Shown here piece after piece: positions 50,065 through 63,130 of a stretch of 64,000 nt of DNA. The stretch lies in the NCBI RefSeq assembly GCF_902362185.1, contig NC_044495.1, positions 34,661,711-34,725,710 of the forward strand, read 5' to 3'. Position numbers and translations under genes: made by a program. This DNA is from Chanos chanos (Eukaryota; Chordata; Actinopteri; Gonorynchiformes; Chanidae). The notes beneath the pieces were generated by a model, which searched no databases, had not been told where the DNA came from, and worked only from the letters and a program-made list of their open reading frames with translations. Every line of letters starts with the position of its first letter. Position 1 is the stretch's first letter.

Positions 50065-52697
50065 CCAGGACTACACACCACACTTGTGATGTATACCATG
50101 TACCAATGGTTCAATAGGTATGGAACCACTGGTATGTCCACCTGGTACCTTTTTGATTCAGATATCAGAAAGACAATTATGAGAAGACAACAATTTTATT
50201 CATATCTTGAAGTATGACCAGGAATGTTATTTTAGCAAGTCACAATGCTGAGATATCAATTGCCTGCCTCATCAAAACTGTCAAATTCTTAGATTAAAAA
50301 TGCCACTGTGACTAGCCAGAATTAAACTGTAGAAATGACTACAGTTTAACTCTGTTACAGTTTAGATATGGCTTGCCAAGTACCACTGAGGATATTTACC
50401 ATTCCAGTTATGACTAATCAGAATTTATGAGATCTTAATTTATGGTCAAGGACATCATTTCAATATGGCCATTTTGACTTTGGTCATGATAGTAGTAATT
50501 CCGTAATTTTGCCATTCATTTGGAACAGAGGTAACTATACTGGATAACAACCATTGTGCCTCCTGATCATTGGGTCGTAAGCATGTGTATATTACCATTA
50601 AAACATAAAAACCGCTTGCCTGAGCGAGAACCTGGAGAGAACAAAATTTGAGTAATTCCTTTAGAAATACTGGACTGTTATTGCAGTCCACTGGCTGCTC
50701 ATAGAGACCAACCCTGCAGGTTCTGCCCCAAGCTAGGCAACTACATGTATCCCTTAAAACCTGAGTGTGATGAATCGCCAGGCCTGTCGGTACACCCCCC
50801 ATCAGAACTGATGGGCTTACCACATCACTACATGATATTTGTTATACACAGGGTTCAGCTGGTCTCATGTGCAGTAGGGCAACTGTGTGTGCTACCAGCA
50901 TTGTTTCCAGTTCTGTCATATTTGTCAACACTGTGACAACTTCCATTTGTAACGTCAAAAGTGCATCTCAGCAGGAGTCTGATACGTGCACTGCCAACTG
51001 ACACATCACTCAGTCATAGTTACCAGATGATTGTTTTAAATTTCCCCCTCTCGGTGGACTCAAACCAAAGTGATGAAGCAAAAGACTCACTCTCTTAAGA
51101 GGTAGAAAGGTTTAATACAATGTGTGAAGAGAGATATAGAAAGAAGTATAAAGGTTTTCAAACCAGTTGTTTGCATGCAGACATTTTAGCACATTGCAGA
51201 TGAGTAACTTGATCCAATTAAACAGTAAAACAGTTTCAAGGACTTGTTGACCTGTCAGCCCCCTTTGTCATACAGCACATCAGCAGAAGACACATGGACC
51301 CTAAAAGTCAGCCTTAAGGAGTAAGCATGTTAGTAAAAGATTTACCATACACACAGGATAACTGTGGTAATGTGCTTTGCATAGGAAACAAAAACAGGAT
51401 GTACAGGGAGAGAGAGAATAAACTAGGAATAACAGTAAAACTGGTAAAATAGTAAAAATTTAACAAGTCCACACCAGAAACTAGTCATGATTAAAGAAGA
51501 ACCATTTTGCTGAACGACATCTATTGTACAAGTTTTTGTATATCGAAAGCTAAGAGCTGTCTCTGCTATAGCATATGTAGCTCATCATCTTTAAATGACC
51601 ATTTGCTTACTCTAAATTGGTCACAGGGTGGCACTAGCATGCACTGTATTGAAAGCCTCGAATAAAGATTCAGTCTAGCTGCAAAGTATCACGACTTCAG
51701 AAAGCTCTTTTTCCTGATAACTAGGCTAAGACACAGCTTTTACCTCTGTACAGCCGAGGCTGTTATCCTTTCTTCCGCTCGGTGCACCCAAGCTTTTGTG
51801 TCAATATTAACTGAGCATACCTTTTGTTTTCAGCTGGTTTTTGATCATATGCATCAGCTAGAGTTGCCTGGTCCTGTACATTAGCCAGTCATATGTGTGG
51901 ATGGGTAGGAACAATGATTTTGTCAACTGAGGCTTCGACTAGGCTAACTGCAGCTATGCTAAATAACTAACATCAGCAAGATCCAGGTTCATGACTTAAA
52001 ACATTATCCTCAATGAATTTGGTTTAAAATAAAAAAAAAAAATAGCTTTGAAATCATAACTCTAGTCTATTAAATTACAAAGTGGACCATATCTTGTGCA
52101 ACTGAAAATGACATTCAAAAATGTTATTTTTTGTTTACACAAATATTTCATGTTTAATATACTGACTGTTGCATGGACACTTTGCAAAACTGCATCCTGT
52201 GTATTATTCACTGGAGACACTATCTTTTGTTCTCATTTGTCAATGATCTGAATAAAAAGTCTGACACCATCAATGCAATGAATCAACTTGTTACAAAATA
52301 TATGTAAGACTTTAAAGCATATTGGAAGGATTTATTAATATAAATGAAATAGGAGAAGGAACATAATTATGCTTTGATTTTAAAATAAAATTATATATTG
52401 ATTTCATGTGCCAGTGCACAGTTATTCAAAATCTTTCCAAGTTTCAGGATATTTCATCGTAAACTATTAAGAGAATTATTTTGCACTGTATTATTTTTTT
52501 TTAAATGAAAAAACAGCTATTGTACGTATTGTATGTAACAGTTATTGTATGTGTTTCATTATTTTTGCCTTTTATTACACTCCACTGTGCTACAAAGAAT
52601 TTCACAGGGTAGATGTCGAAAATAAAGTATTCAGCCAAAGCTTTCACATGTGAAGATTGCTTTGGAAAGAAGGCAATATATTAGCTTAACCTCTCTG
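50065..52697. other. Intergenic DNA between metap2 and hal
   Basis: No gene recognised; the 122-codon minus frame at 50823-50455 has no family resemblance. Between 50160 and 50560 the motif TGACTA(G/A)(C/T)CAGAATT recurs about 100 bp apart (50309, 50411) amid ATATC words, like a decayed tandem or transposon-derived repeat. The hal 3' UTR occupies the right end, with a minus-strand AATAAA near 52571. Confidence 0.45.
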
Positions 52698-55600
52698 TCA
52701 CTCAAGGCGCATCCGTTTTCGGGGTGATGGTGGAGACTCTAAAGAGAAGGCCGTCGGAGAGGAGGGCCGGGATTCTGGAATGTGTTCTATACGGTACTTT
52801 TCAATGTATGGTTTAGCTACATCCCACACCTGAAGAAAGATTGCAAAATATCACTTTTTCAACACATTTGGTATAACATTCTGCATGGCTGATGTTGACA
52901 GTTGTGAAAGGAACACTTGCCTTCTGATCTATAAGAAGCCGGTGGACAGCTTCAATGTCTGGGGCCATAAACCTGTCTTTAATCCAAGGCCTATAGATTT
53001 AGAGAAATAGAGAAAGGATGAAAGGGAAATGAACCTGAGAAGAATATTAACCAGCTTATTCAATGTTTCTACAGACTGTCATTTGTATGTTTGGATAATA
53101 CTGTTTGACTTACTTAACCACGGTGCGCACAAGGTCATAAACCCTCTCCAATGGAGTTGTGGTGCGAAGGGGGCGTAAAAATTCAATGCCCTGACATGCA
53201 GCCAGCAGTTCAATAGCCAGCACTGAAGGTAAACAAAAGAGAACAGTTTTACTCAAGTCTGACTGTGAGAGTTCCCGTCTTTGTTTTTCAGTACAGAGGT
53301 TTTGCAAAGTTCTTTTATGATGGAGATATAGCTACATTCCAGCATGATTACCAGAGTGACTTGACAGAAAAGTATCAAGAGGTGAAGGAACAAACAAAAA
53401 TCAAGTGACTGCGGAGCACCAGTGGTAGATCACCAGAACAGCGTTCAGTTTGGATGAGCTAATTGTAATACCATACAGTGCTGTGAAACGGCTTGTGTTA
53501 TATTCAGTTATAATGTGCTCACTAATCTTGAAATAAAGATTCCACGATGCATTTTGTATTTCATGCCAGCTATATCTAAGTGTAGTCTTCTTCATATCAT
53601 TGTTGGTGACACATCCGACACTTTTCTCTCAAAGCATAATATAACAAGATGAGGAAGACTCAGTGTCTAATGTTCTTTGAGAAATTTGCTTGGAAATCTG
53701 AATTTAATCATAGCTTACAGTGGTATCCACCCCAAAGAGACTCTTAATATATCATGATAGCATTCCTGTAAGATGTCTTTTCATTGTACAACAAATCGTG
53801 TTCATCACATTATATGAGGATACTTAAATACATTTTTGAACCTTGTTCTACATGTTCAATCACACGCAGGGCCTTTCTGGCAGCCCATCCTCCCATTGAT
53901 ACATGATCCTCCGTGGCAGCGCTGGTGGACAAAGAGTCAACCGACGATGGATGACAGAGTACTTTGTTTTCTGAAACTACAGGGAGATAAGAAACTTTAC
54001 TCAGTAAGGAAGACAGACATGGTAAACCTGATAAGGATAGAAAGTGAAATCACAAGGTCAAAAAGTGTGTGACTGACCTAGGGCTGCAGCAGTGCAGTGT
54101 GCTATCATGAAACCAGAGTTCAAGCCGCCCTCACTAACAAGAAAGGCTGGCAATTCACTCAAGGAGGGATTACACAGACGCTCAATTCTCCTTTCACTAA
54201 TGGCCGCAAGCTCATGGACAGCAATGGACAAATAATCCAGAGCCTTGCAGTGTGAAACAAAGAGGGAGAAAGAGGGAGACATGATAGGTTGAGGTGAAAA
54301 AATATTCTGTTGCATCAAGATTCATAGCAAGAGCATTGTTTAGGTCTAAATAGTGACACACTCATTCATAAATACGCTGACTGTCCACCTTTACCTTTGC
54401 TGGATATTCCCCATGAAAATTTCCACCTGAAATTGTCTCGCCTCTCTCTGAAAATACCATCTGACATAGGAATTAAGGCCGCAACTGTTTTAAACTGTTG
54501 GAGCATCAAAATTCAAGATAGCTTTAAGGTTTTGCCCACACCACGCGAAACCAACTTTTAATTATACTGAACTTATTAGGTGCAATAACAACATTATTCT
54601 AGGCTCAGCTTAATCTAAAAGATGTACTGCTACGAAGAAGTTGCACATGCTTGTATTAGGGGTAAAACTTCTTTCAGCAAAATTACATTTGAGTTACTAC
54701 TCAGTAACATGGATTTAAAGAGCATAAACTTTGCTGTTAAGGAGCCAGCAGAAACTCCAGGGTAAGTAAGCCAGTTGGATGATACAATTAAGTCCTTTTC
54801 TTTACTGTTGCTACAATGTTGCTACAAATGACTACTTTGTCATTTTTGCATATGTGGAATGCTGTGAGTAACTATCTCTAATAAAACGTAGCTCCCCTTA
54901 ATCAACTCGACATGTCACAACAATGAAGGCAGAGGGAAGGGAAGTAAAGGATGGGCTTAGAGTGTGGAATTCCAGCCTGCAACACAAGTGAGACTCATAT
55001 GAAAAAGGATACTGGGTTGTCAGTGGCACTGTTGATCTCTGTATTTATGATGTTTTTGACAAAGGCAATTGTGTCATTCACAACTCCATGGACCTAGAAA
55101 AGATTGGCATGTCATTTTAAATGTTCAGTTCTTCAGAGCAATACTTTTAATTCTGTTAAGATGCTTACCTGAGGACAACAGCGCATAGTGTATGCATCTT
55201 GGACTCGGTCACAAAACCGATGGCTCTCTGACACGAGGAAAACATAGAAAAAAACAAAGAGGAGTCAATATACTATTCAAAGTATGCTACCTACAACAGA
55301 TTATTAGACAAAGTTGTCTTACCGGCAATCTCAGAGGCATGGTGATCAGAGTCTAGGAGTGAACGGAAGCGCAAGGCAACCTCTTTTTGTCCTGGATGGG
55401 GACGCAACTCATGGATATCTGTGAGAGGGGGGAATTTATCAAGTGGATATTAGAAAAAAAAAGTTAGATAGGTAATTTGAGTGATAATGGGCCATTGTAA
55501 AGTGGGAAGGGCTTAGCAGTCTTAATGGTTGGGGAGTAATAATGAACTTAAAAATAATAACTTTCTAATTCAAAATAAATAACATCAGAGCACTTTCCAA

Positions 55601-58600
55601 GAAAACTATTTCATATTGTTCAAACTGTAATATGGACAGCTTGTTAACGTAAATGGTAATTTTTCAGATTTTGCTTCTAGGCCAAGAATCCAAAATGCAG
55701 TCTGAAGAATGACAATACTGACAATATTGAATCCCAACCACCCCTGCAGCATATAATAAGCATCATCACAGGTTGTATGTCTATGGCCACATAAACTGCT
55801 AGTCCATCATGCCATGTAGCTTATCAAGTGGGCAAGATGAGTTCATGGACAAATGTTACTAGTTTAATGTCATCAGTGTTGCATTTTCAACAGAAATTGT
55901 TATAGAAAAAAATATATTATAATTTACAGCTCTGTGACAGTCTCATGAAAAAACAGTTTGTCAGAACTGACATTCATGCTTGCCATTCAGGAGTTCCTTG
56001 TTGCACTGTTGTGTGACAACGCAGAACTTTAATATCATGAGCTCAAAACCTGGTTCTCTGAGGAAAGAATGAAAGTAATATTGCCTGATAAATCATCTTG
56101 GCTCTGGTTGTGTTTGTGTCTGGGTCAAGCAAACGGAAGCCTGCAAATCACAACTGCTCATATCTTTTAAAAATGAGGGTGGATCTGTTATTGTGTCCTC
56201 AGCCATCACATGGGAGTCACTGGTCTTTAGTATTCCTCCGCATAGTAGAATTACCACTAATTAATATAAATGTGTTTACATTCCAAACTGATAATACTGC
56301 CCTGTACACTTCTAAAAAGACTCAGGAACACCAGACTGACAGGAACATGAGCCTTAGTTTCTCCAGTCATTGGAACTAAATATCATTCAACTTTTAAAGG
56401 AACATTCTGGAACATGCAATGTACTAAAACATCTGGAGGTTTTCCATCTTCAGGAGTGGTTCAGTATCCCACTCAAACTCAAAATTTGTATAACACAAAG
56501 TGTTACTCAGTTCCTTTTGCTCATAAATATTTAGATATTGTTAAAACAAAACTTTCCCCCTACCGCTGTCAAAGGCTTTGGTCGTCCCTTTAAGCACCTC
56601 AAGTGTGAGGGCTGCAACAACATCTGCTTGTCTAGCGATGGCCTCAGCTCTTTCCACAGCCTCTGCACCCAGTGAAGTGATCATCTGTGTTCCATTGATT
56701 AATGCCAACCCCTATGAGTGTAAATGCAATAGAGATCTCAATACCACATGACCATATTTGGTCCAGCTCAAATGGCCCAACAGAGTGAACATTCATGTTG
56801 CAGCTGTGTTTGAAAGGTGGCAAATTGTGACATAAAATTTAGGAACAATCCTGAAGGTGTTATTTATGTAAATGACAAAGACCAAGTAAGGAACATTTCA
56901 GCCGTAAGTTAATAGGTGATTCCAGATGAGAGTAAATCTTGGCTGGTATGAGGTCCCATGAAAGTTGCACCTTAACCTTAACATGAAATTTTTGGTGTAG
57001 TGATGTTTGACAGAAAAGACAAAATGTACTCTTTTTGTGTGTATTTTGATTATGTTCAGTGTGTTCAGCAGCTCTAACAATCAGTGACTTAACAACAACA
57101 ACAACAACAACAATCCTTTGAGTCAATACAGCTACATGAAGATAAAAGAGTACAAAGGTACAGATAAGGGACACCATAAAAGGTATTGGACCAGTACCTC
57201 CTTTGGTTTGAGAGATATTGGCTTCAGTCCATGAGCCTGCAACACCTGCAGTTAGTGCAAAGTAGAACAAAGTTAAATTTTAGAGGCTTGAGAGAAAACA
57301 AGCAATAGTGTATTCCATCACCTTTTCAATTGATTACTGCAGAGGATACTTCACACATGGTATGGTGGCCAGTGAAAATAATTCCCTTCCCATTTTCAAT
57401 GCAAAATTCCCACAATTTTTTAAACGGGTGTTTACATATTTGGCGTCTGCCCAACCGCTTTTGGGTGACCACATCTTGCCTTCTCCTATCAGTCCAAGAG
57501 CAAGATGAGAGAGAGGAGCAAGATCTCCACTGGCTCCCACTGTCCCTTTCTCAGGGACAAAAGACAGACAGGATGCTGAAGGAACAAAGAAGCCATGGTT
57601 GAAACATATAGCTCAATCAACAAAATTTCCCAATATGGACAATTCATATATTGTTATGTTTACCGTTGAAGGCTTGAATCATGCTATGAAGGGTCTCTAA
57701 GGAGATTCCACTGTACCCTTTGGCCAGGACATTGATTCTCAAGGCCAGCAGCATTCGGATTCTCTCAGGACTCAGAGGACTGCCTACGCCTAAACAGTCA
57801 AAAAATAGTATATTCAGTACTCTAATAAAAAGTAGAACATTTTGGCAGCAAGAATACATTTACATATGTGTTTTGAGGCAAGCCTCATTCTTGTTTCACA
57901 ATATTTATGCAAGTCATAAAACTACCAAATAAATAAGTCGGCATGGCAACATAAGTAAATTTGATTCCTAGCAACTGAATTCAAATTTGAGTTATGACCA
58001 ACTTTACATAGCAAGCCAGCATCCTCTTACAATAAATCCTGTCAGTTTTTGCAGATATGAAATATCTGGCCGGCAGTGTGTAAGATTTCAAAAGGGTTAA
58101 TAATTGTTTATTATATGTTTGCCTTCCTACCAGGTTTTTCATTTGCTGGTGTCCTGCAACAAGGTGTTTTGTCACATGTGTAATTCATGAGTGTATGGCT
58201 GATCAGTTAACTAGCTATGTTACAACAGTAAGCAATTTGTTGGGGCAACGAAAAATAGGTCATGTATTTAAATTGTCATATTGATTCAATTGGAACCTTA
58301 ACCAAATTTATGAACAACCAAATTATTCTCCTTTTTTCTGAGATCATAATGGATCTCCAGTTGATTTTTGATTGGTTGCAATGGTTAAACTGTACTTCAA
58401 AGCGTGGCCTTCTAGTGTCTATTTAGTGAAAGCCATAGAAATCGATCAAAATTTGATGAAGATGGCCAAGGCATATAGCTTTGATCTCAATGTTAGCATG
58501 TCACTACTTTTATCTATGTTGCCTCTTTTTCACTAGTAATCAAGGTAACAATGATAAAAATAGAAATAATTTTTAAAACTGATAAAACATATCTCACCAG

Positions 58601-60768
58601 CAGCATGTGATCGCACAAGATTTTCCTGCAATTCCCTATGACAGAAAAGTAATGCAAATTTAATCATTGTACTTTTGAAAGTTTAGATAAAGTGTTAAAG
58701 AAATGGAGTATAATACTTCAGTTTGCTGACAGGGATGACAGTCCGTGCAAATTTTCCAAAACCCGTAGTTATTCCATACACAACTGGGAAAAAAGAAAAA
58801 AGTTTTACAATCAGAGATTCTCACAATTAATTACAAAAGCCATTGTATTATTGGCATGTTTAGTCCATCCTGTCAAAATGACCAATTCACCATACAGACA
58901 AACAAATAAAACTGATCTTATGTGCTCACATAATTTCTTACCTTTGTTTTCATTAACAATTGTGTCCAACAGTTCCCTTGATTGTAAAACTTTATTTTCA
59001 GCCTCAGGAGTCAACTGAAAAAGGCCATAGGAGAATGTACTCTTAAATGTTGAAATGGTTGTTCACAGATTTATAATATAGCATATTCATAATAAAGGTC
59101 AAATAATCCAAGTGATATTGTCTCCTGATGTTGTTTTCAGTAGTTTGTGACAAAATTAGCTATTATTTGTTGAAAAACTATTCTTACTACTCCACATTAA
59201 TATTTAGTGGCACAAAATTTAACCATCAAAACTCAGCATATCTGCAGCTAACTCAAGATAATCGAATAGATAGGTGTCAGGACTTGTTTGTGCCAAAATA
59301 GCTGCTCAAAAGCTTTACTGATATGGTATTAGAATGGGAGAACTTCTATATACAAACTTTAATACAACACTCCCTCATGCAGAGCTGCACTGCTAGGTTT
59401 GATCTTGAGCACATAACTCTGACCCTTTGACATGCATTTATGCAAATTTCATCCACTTAACAGCAATAAACTTTAACAGCAATAAATGTTAGCGCACTTT
59501 GCTTTTCAGTGTGGCAGTTCTCAGAATCTGTATTCACTGTAAATTTATACATGAAACATCAATTCACTTTGTGTAGACAACAGATGTCAAACTCCCACAC
59601 TAACAACCTGACTAATCTTAATTTAAAAAGTGCGATGCATTGGTTTGTACACGGATGTTTTGGGGTGGAAATTTATTTTTGGTTTGAGAACCTCTGTGGG
59701 AAATAGTTACAAGCACATTTTAATGATATTACATGTAAACTGTAATCAGTTCATGTAAAAGAGAGAAAGTTTCAGTCAAACAACTCCTGTTTCTTACCTT
59801 GATCTTATAGAGCCCCTTTCCCAAATTAACAAGGTCTGTAGAGCTCAGATTGTTGCCGTCTAGAGAAATGTACTAAACAGTGACAATTTCATTACTCATT
59901 GTGTTGGTACCACTTTCTTAAGGACAGTGCGCATTAAGAAGTTCATAATGTGCATACTTACATTCTCTGGCTCTCGATATACTGATGTTCTGTGTATGCT
60001 TACTCAGGATACATAGATCAGGTCATGTATTTAACAAAGGATGGATTTTTGTATATGATTGAAATTACATAATGGTAGTCTTTAGGCCATAGTTAATATA
60101 CTCTGAATATTTTGGTTACTCTTACACAGTACTGTTATTCCCAAATCAACACTGTCTATTTTCAGCAACATTATTTTACAGTTTGAGGATACAGTTGTGA
60201 AATTCCACATGGGACTTGCATGTAGTCAGTGGACATAGTGTCACCCTCGATGACTAGGGAAGTTTAAAACATTTCAAAATTAAAGGTCAGAAACATTCTA
60301 TTAACAGTTCATCTCAGCTAACTAACAGAAATCTTTCATTTAAAACTTAAATTTAAATCTGTTTGGTTAGAGTATATAAGTCAAACGTTTGAAAACACAG
60401 ACTTCAAACAACTTTGTCATGAACTACAGTTAGCCAGCCTTCATAAATTATATTGGAGCTATCATTCATTTCTTTTGCCTTTCTGTCTTGTTGTCAAGAA
60501 ATAACTGTGATAGGATATTACCCAGTTCAATGAAGTCATTATCTTCAAGAACATCTTCAACTGTGTCATCAGCATCCAACACTCCTTGCCCTTGACAACG
60601 CCTCGCCACAAAGTGGATGTCGTCAAACGGATCAATTCCCCCATTGTCAGGTTTATTCTTCACATACCGTTTAAGAGCCTCAAGACCCAGCAACTGTATG
60701 GTGCAACTGGGTTTCTTACAAGGGACTGTCAACCACTCTCCCCTTACATTAACAGTAAAACGTGGCAT
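52698..60768 (-). CDS. hal: Histidine ammonia-lyase (histidase), complete, 20 exons
   Basis: Cytosolic enzyme converting L-histidine to trans-urocanate and ammonia. Exons in order: 60768-60522, 60253-60193, 59989-59962, 59872-59798, 59014-58942, 58783-58717, 58635-58598, 57789-57664, 57575-57436, 57245-57198, 56711-56564, 55418-55323, 55227-55169, 55093-55013, 54460-54395, 54243-54078, 53976-53842, 53222-53114, 52990-52921, 52829-52698; 1,965 nt, 654 residues (human 657). It starts [20 protein letters not shown]. The Ala-Ser-Gly triad that cyclises into the MIO electrophile is in [14 protein letters not shown] (57534-57526). [28 protein letters not shown] and [17 protein letters not shown] are intact. 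The C-terminus ([12 protein letters not shown]) is more basic than in mammals. The intron before the last exon has a GC donor. Confidence 0.97.
52915..52920 (-). other. hal: GC-AG splice donor in hal
   Basis: The penultimate exon ends GATCAGAAG and is followed by GCAAGT instead of GTAAGT. The other five positions and the exonic AAG fit the donor consensus closely, as is usual for functional GC donors. Joining here keeps phase 0 into [12 protein letters not shown]. Confidence 0.85.
57088..57112. repeat. (AAC)n microsatellite in hal intron
   Basis: About eight AAC units in the intron between exons 57245-57198 and 56711-56564. Confidence 0.85.
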
Positions 60769-62995
60769 CGTGTTTTGCTTAGAATCACTAAACTGATGAC
60801 AGAGAGCAACTATTCAAAGCACTACCCAGGGGGACCTCAGCATTGGTTAACCAATCAAAGGCAGTCAAAGGAACACCCTCCTTGTCACACACTGTTAAAT
60901 ATACATTTGTATTTGACTTGCAAACCTAGGCTTTGTGGTTAAGTAAGTGTTATGTGTTTCTTGGTACATCTTTATGATAAGGCTTGTATGAGCTGGTTTG
61001 GCAGTTGCTGTGCATGAAAAATTATTTTCTAATGAGAACTTATAAACAAGTAAACACTCAAGACAATATGTTTTGTCAGCTAATTTTATTTATGAATGTA
61101 ATTTGCTCTGTAAGACATCTCAAAGAGACCATGGAGTATAACATATGCTAAGTGTTTAAGTGCAAAATGAGGACATTAAATGTGTTTTAAACCCACAAAA
61201 GTCTATTTGCAAGAAAAAAGTGTAATTGTGAGCATTATATATAGTAAATGTTACAATACAAGTGCAAAGTAAAAGTGGAAAGAAAGAATAACCGTAATAA
61301 AATATAAGAGAAAAACAAAAACTTTTAATGGTTTTACATTTACCGTTTTTGTTTACCAGATCTCTGATCTGACAGCAATTTAAAACATATGTTAATATTT
61401 CCAATATGTTTAAAAAAATTCTGTCATTCAGAAAAACCCAAATATGGATCTTTGTGTGTACGAATATAAAGTCAGTGTAGCATTATCACCTTACCATAAG
61501 GATTCAGAATATTCCCATTCTATTTCTGTTTTTCTCACTCCTCATATATTGGTAGATTGGTATCAGGTGTCTTTTCTTTCTTTCTGTCTGTCTACCTGTC
61601 TGTCTGTATGTATATATGTAAATATGTATGCGTGTATGTATGTAGTACTTGTAGTATTAGCCAGTGTACTTGTGGTTTATGCCAAACATAGCAAATCATC
61701 AGCATAACATACTTCAGTAAATTACCAAAAGGGTTACACTGACTTGTCACCAGTAAACCTACAGTGTGTCAGCAAACACTGTATTACCAAAACATTACTT
61801 ACTATAGTTACACTTGTGAGAGCAGAGATGTTGTTTAATAACTTCAACTGTATCAGTCTAAATCAACAAACATGAATGTTGCTGTATTGAAGGAATGGAA
61901 CAATTTATGCACATGGTATTTTAGGAAGCACTGTTTCATCGACAATGAGCGCTGAAAATCACAAGAGACCCAGTGTAATGCCTATTTTGACTTTGTAATT
62001 ACTATGGGAAATTTTTGAGCAATAAATAAGAACACAAATATCCTGCTGCTTGTTCAATGCAAGTGCATTTATAGCTTTTTTTAACCTAGTCAGAAGGTAT
62101 AGCTGAAGAGTTGAATACTGATGAAAGATTGATCAAAGTTTATGTAAATCCCCCTTTTAACCCATGGAGGAGACCCAGGGAGGTCATGTCCTTTGGCTCA
62201 CTGCCCATGGGTATTGTGCAAAAGCTGTGTTGTCATTATCCACATTGAATCCACCGTGCTCTGTTAATATTGACAATAGGACAAGTTGTTCATCTTCATA
62301 CCCTTGACCTACATTCAATACTGGCGCTTTGTTTATAGTTACTAAGATGGAATATGAAGTATGGAGTGGAGTGCCAAGTCAAAAGTCAGGCACTCAAATC
62401 ATGTGGCTAATGTTACACCTGCAGGTTTGTTGATAATCAAACAGCATAGGCACAATGCTTTTACCCTCCTTAGATGTTTGGGTAAAATTTGACTGGCTCA
62501 TCACCACTATGTGGGTGTGTGTGTGTATACACTTCTGTTCTGGGTACGTGTTTGTCTTATTGTGAAATACAGGGTGAGGCTGTGACGTATGTATGTTTGA
62601 GTACAAATCCTCATGTATTTTTTGGCACAAATGCTCAAGCTCCTAGCTTTTTTCAACCATGAGAACCACAAGTAATATTTGACCCTAATGGCTTTGTTTC
62701 ACCAAAGTGGAATTTGAAATACGTCATGACTGTTTACACTCAGTTTGCAATTTCAAATGGCCTTTGTTGCAAAATGCCATGAAGTGCTGCAGTACTGAAA
62801 AAAATAGCTGTACTAATGTTAAACTAAACATATCAAATTTTACATGAACATTTTAGGAGGATAAATTTAGTCAGGGACTAACATGACCTCCCAATATGCT
62901 CCTTAATAATAGCTTGATAGTCCTACCTGACTTCATGATCATATCCCTCCTGATAAAATGGACACCATTTATATCTTACCAACAAAATAATGTAC
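60769..62995. other. Upstream DNA of hal, no gene seen
   Basis: AT-rich; no exon, RNA gene or transposon recognised. A (TCTG)n/(TATG)n-rich stretch lies at about 61585-61645. The hal promoter must lie at its left end, but I cannot point to a convincing TATA box. Confidence 0.45.
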
Positions 62996-63130
62996 ATAGT
63001 GTGTACTGAGTGCATAGTATGTGTGAGTTTTAATGTGTATAGTGTCTTGTTTATAGTGTATTGAGTGTGTAGTATGTGTGGGTTGTAATGTATAAAGTGT
63101 ATTGTTCATAGTGTGAAGTAGGTAATGTGA
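62996..63130. repeat. Imperfect tandem repeat, about 56-bp unit
   Basis: About 2.3 units beginning TAGTGT…TGAGTG.…GTAGTATGTGTG; unit lengths about 57 and 55 bp with scattered differences. The following DNA to the window end (63131-64000) shows nothing recognisable. Confidence 0.65.

Noticed and set aside
50455-50823. 122-codon minus-strand frame as a gene
   Set aside because: No family resemblance, no splice or promoter context, and it overlaps a stretch with decayed repeat words.
59798-59859. hal exon 4 starting at the CTCTAG acceptor (DGNNL…)
   Set aside because: Using this acceptor does not fit the phase of the 28-nt exon; the upstream GTTTAG acceptor gives YISLDGNNL, matching human YIELDG.
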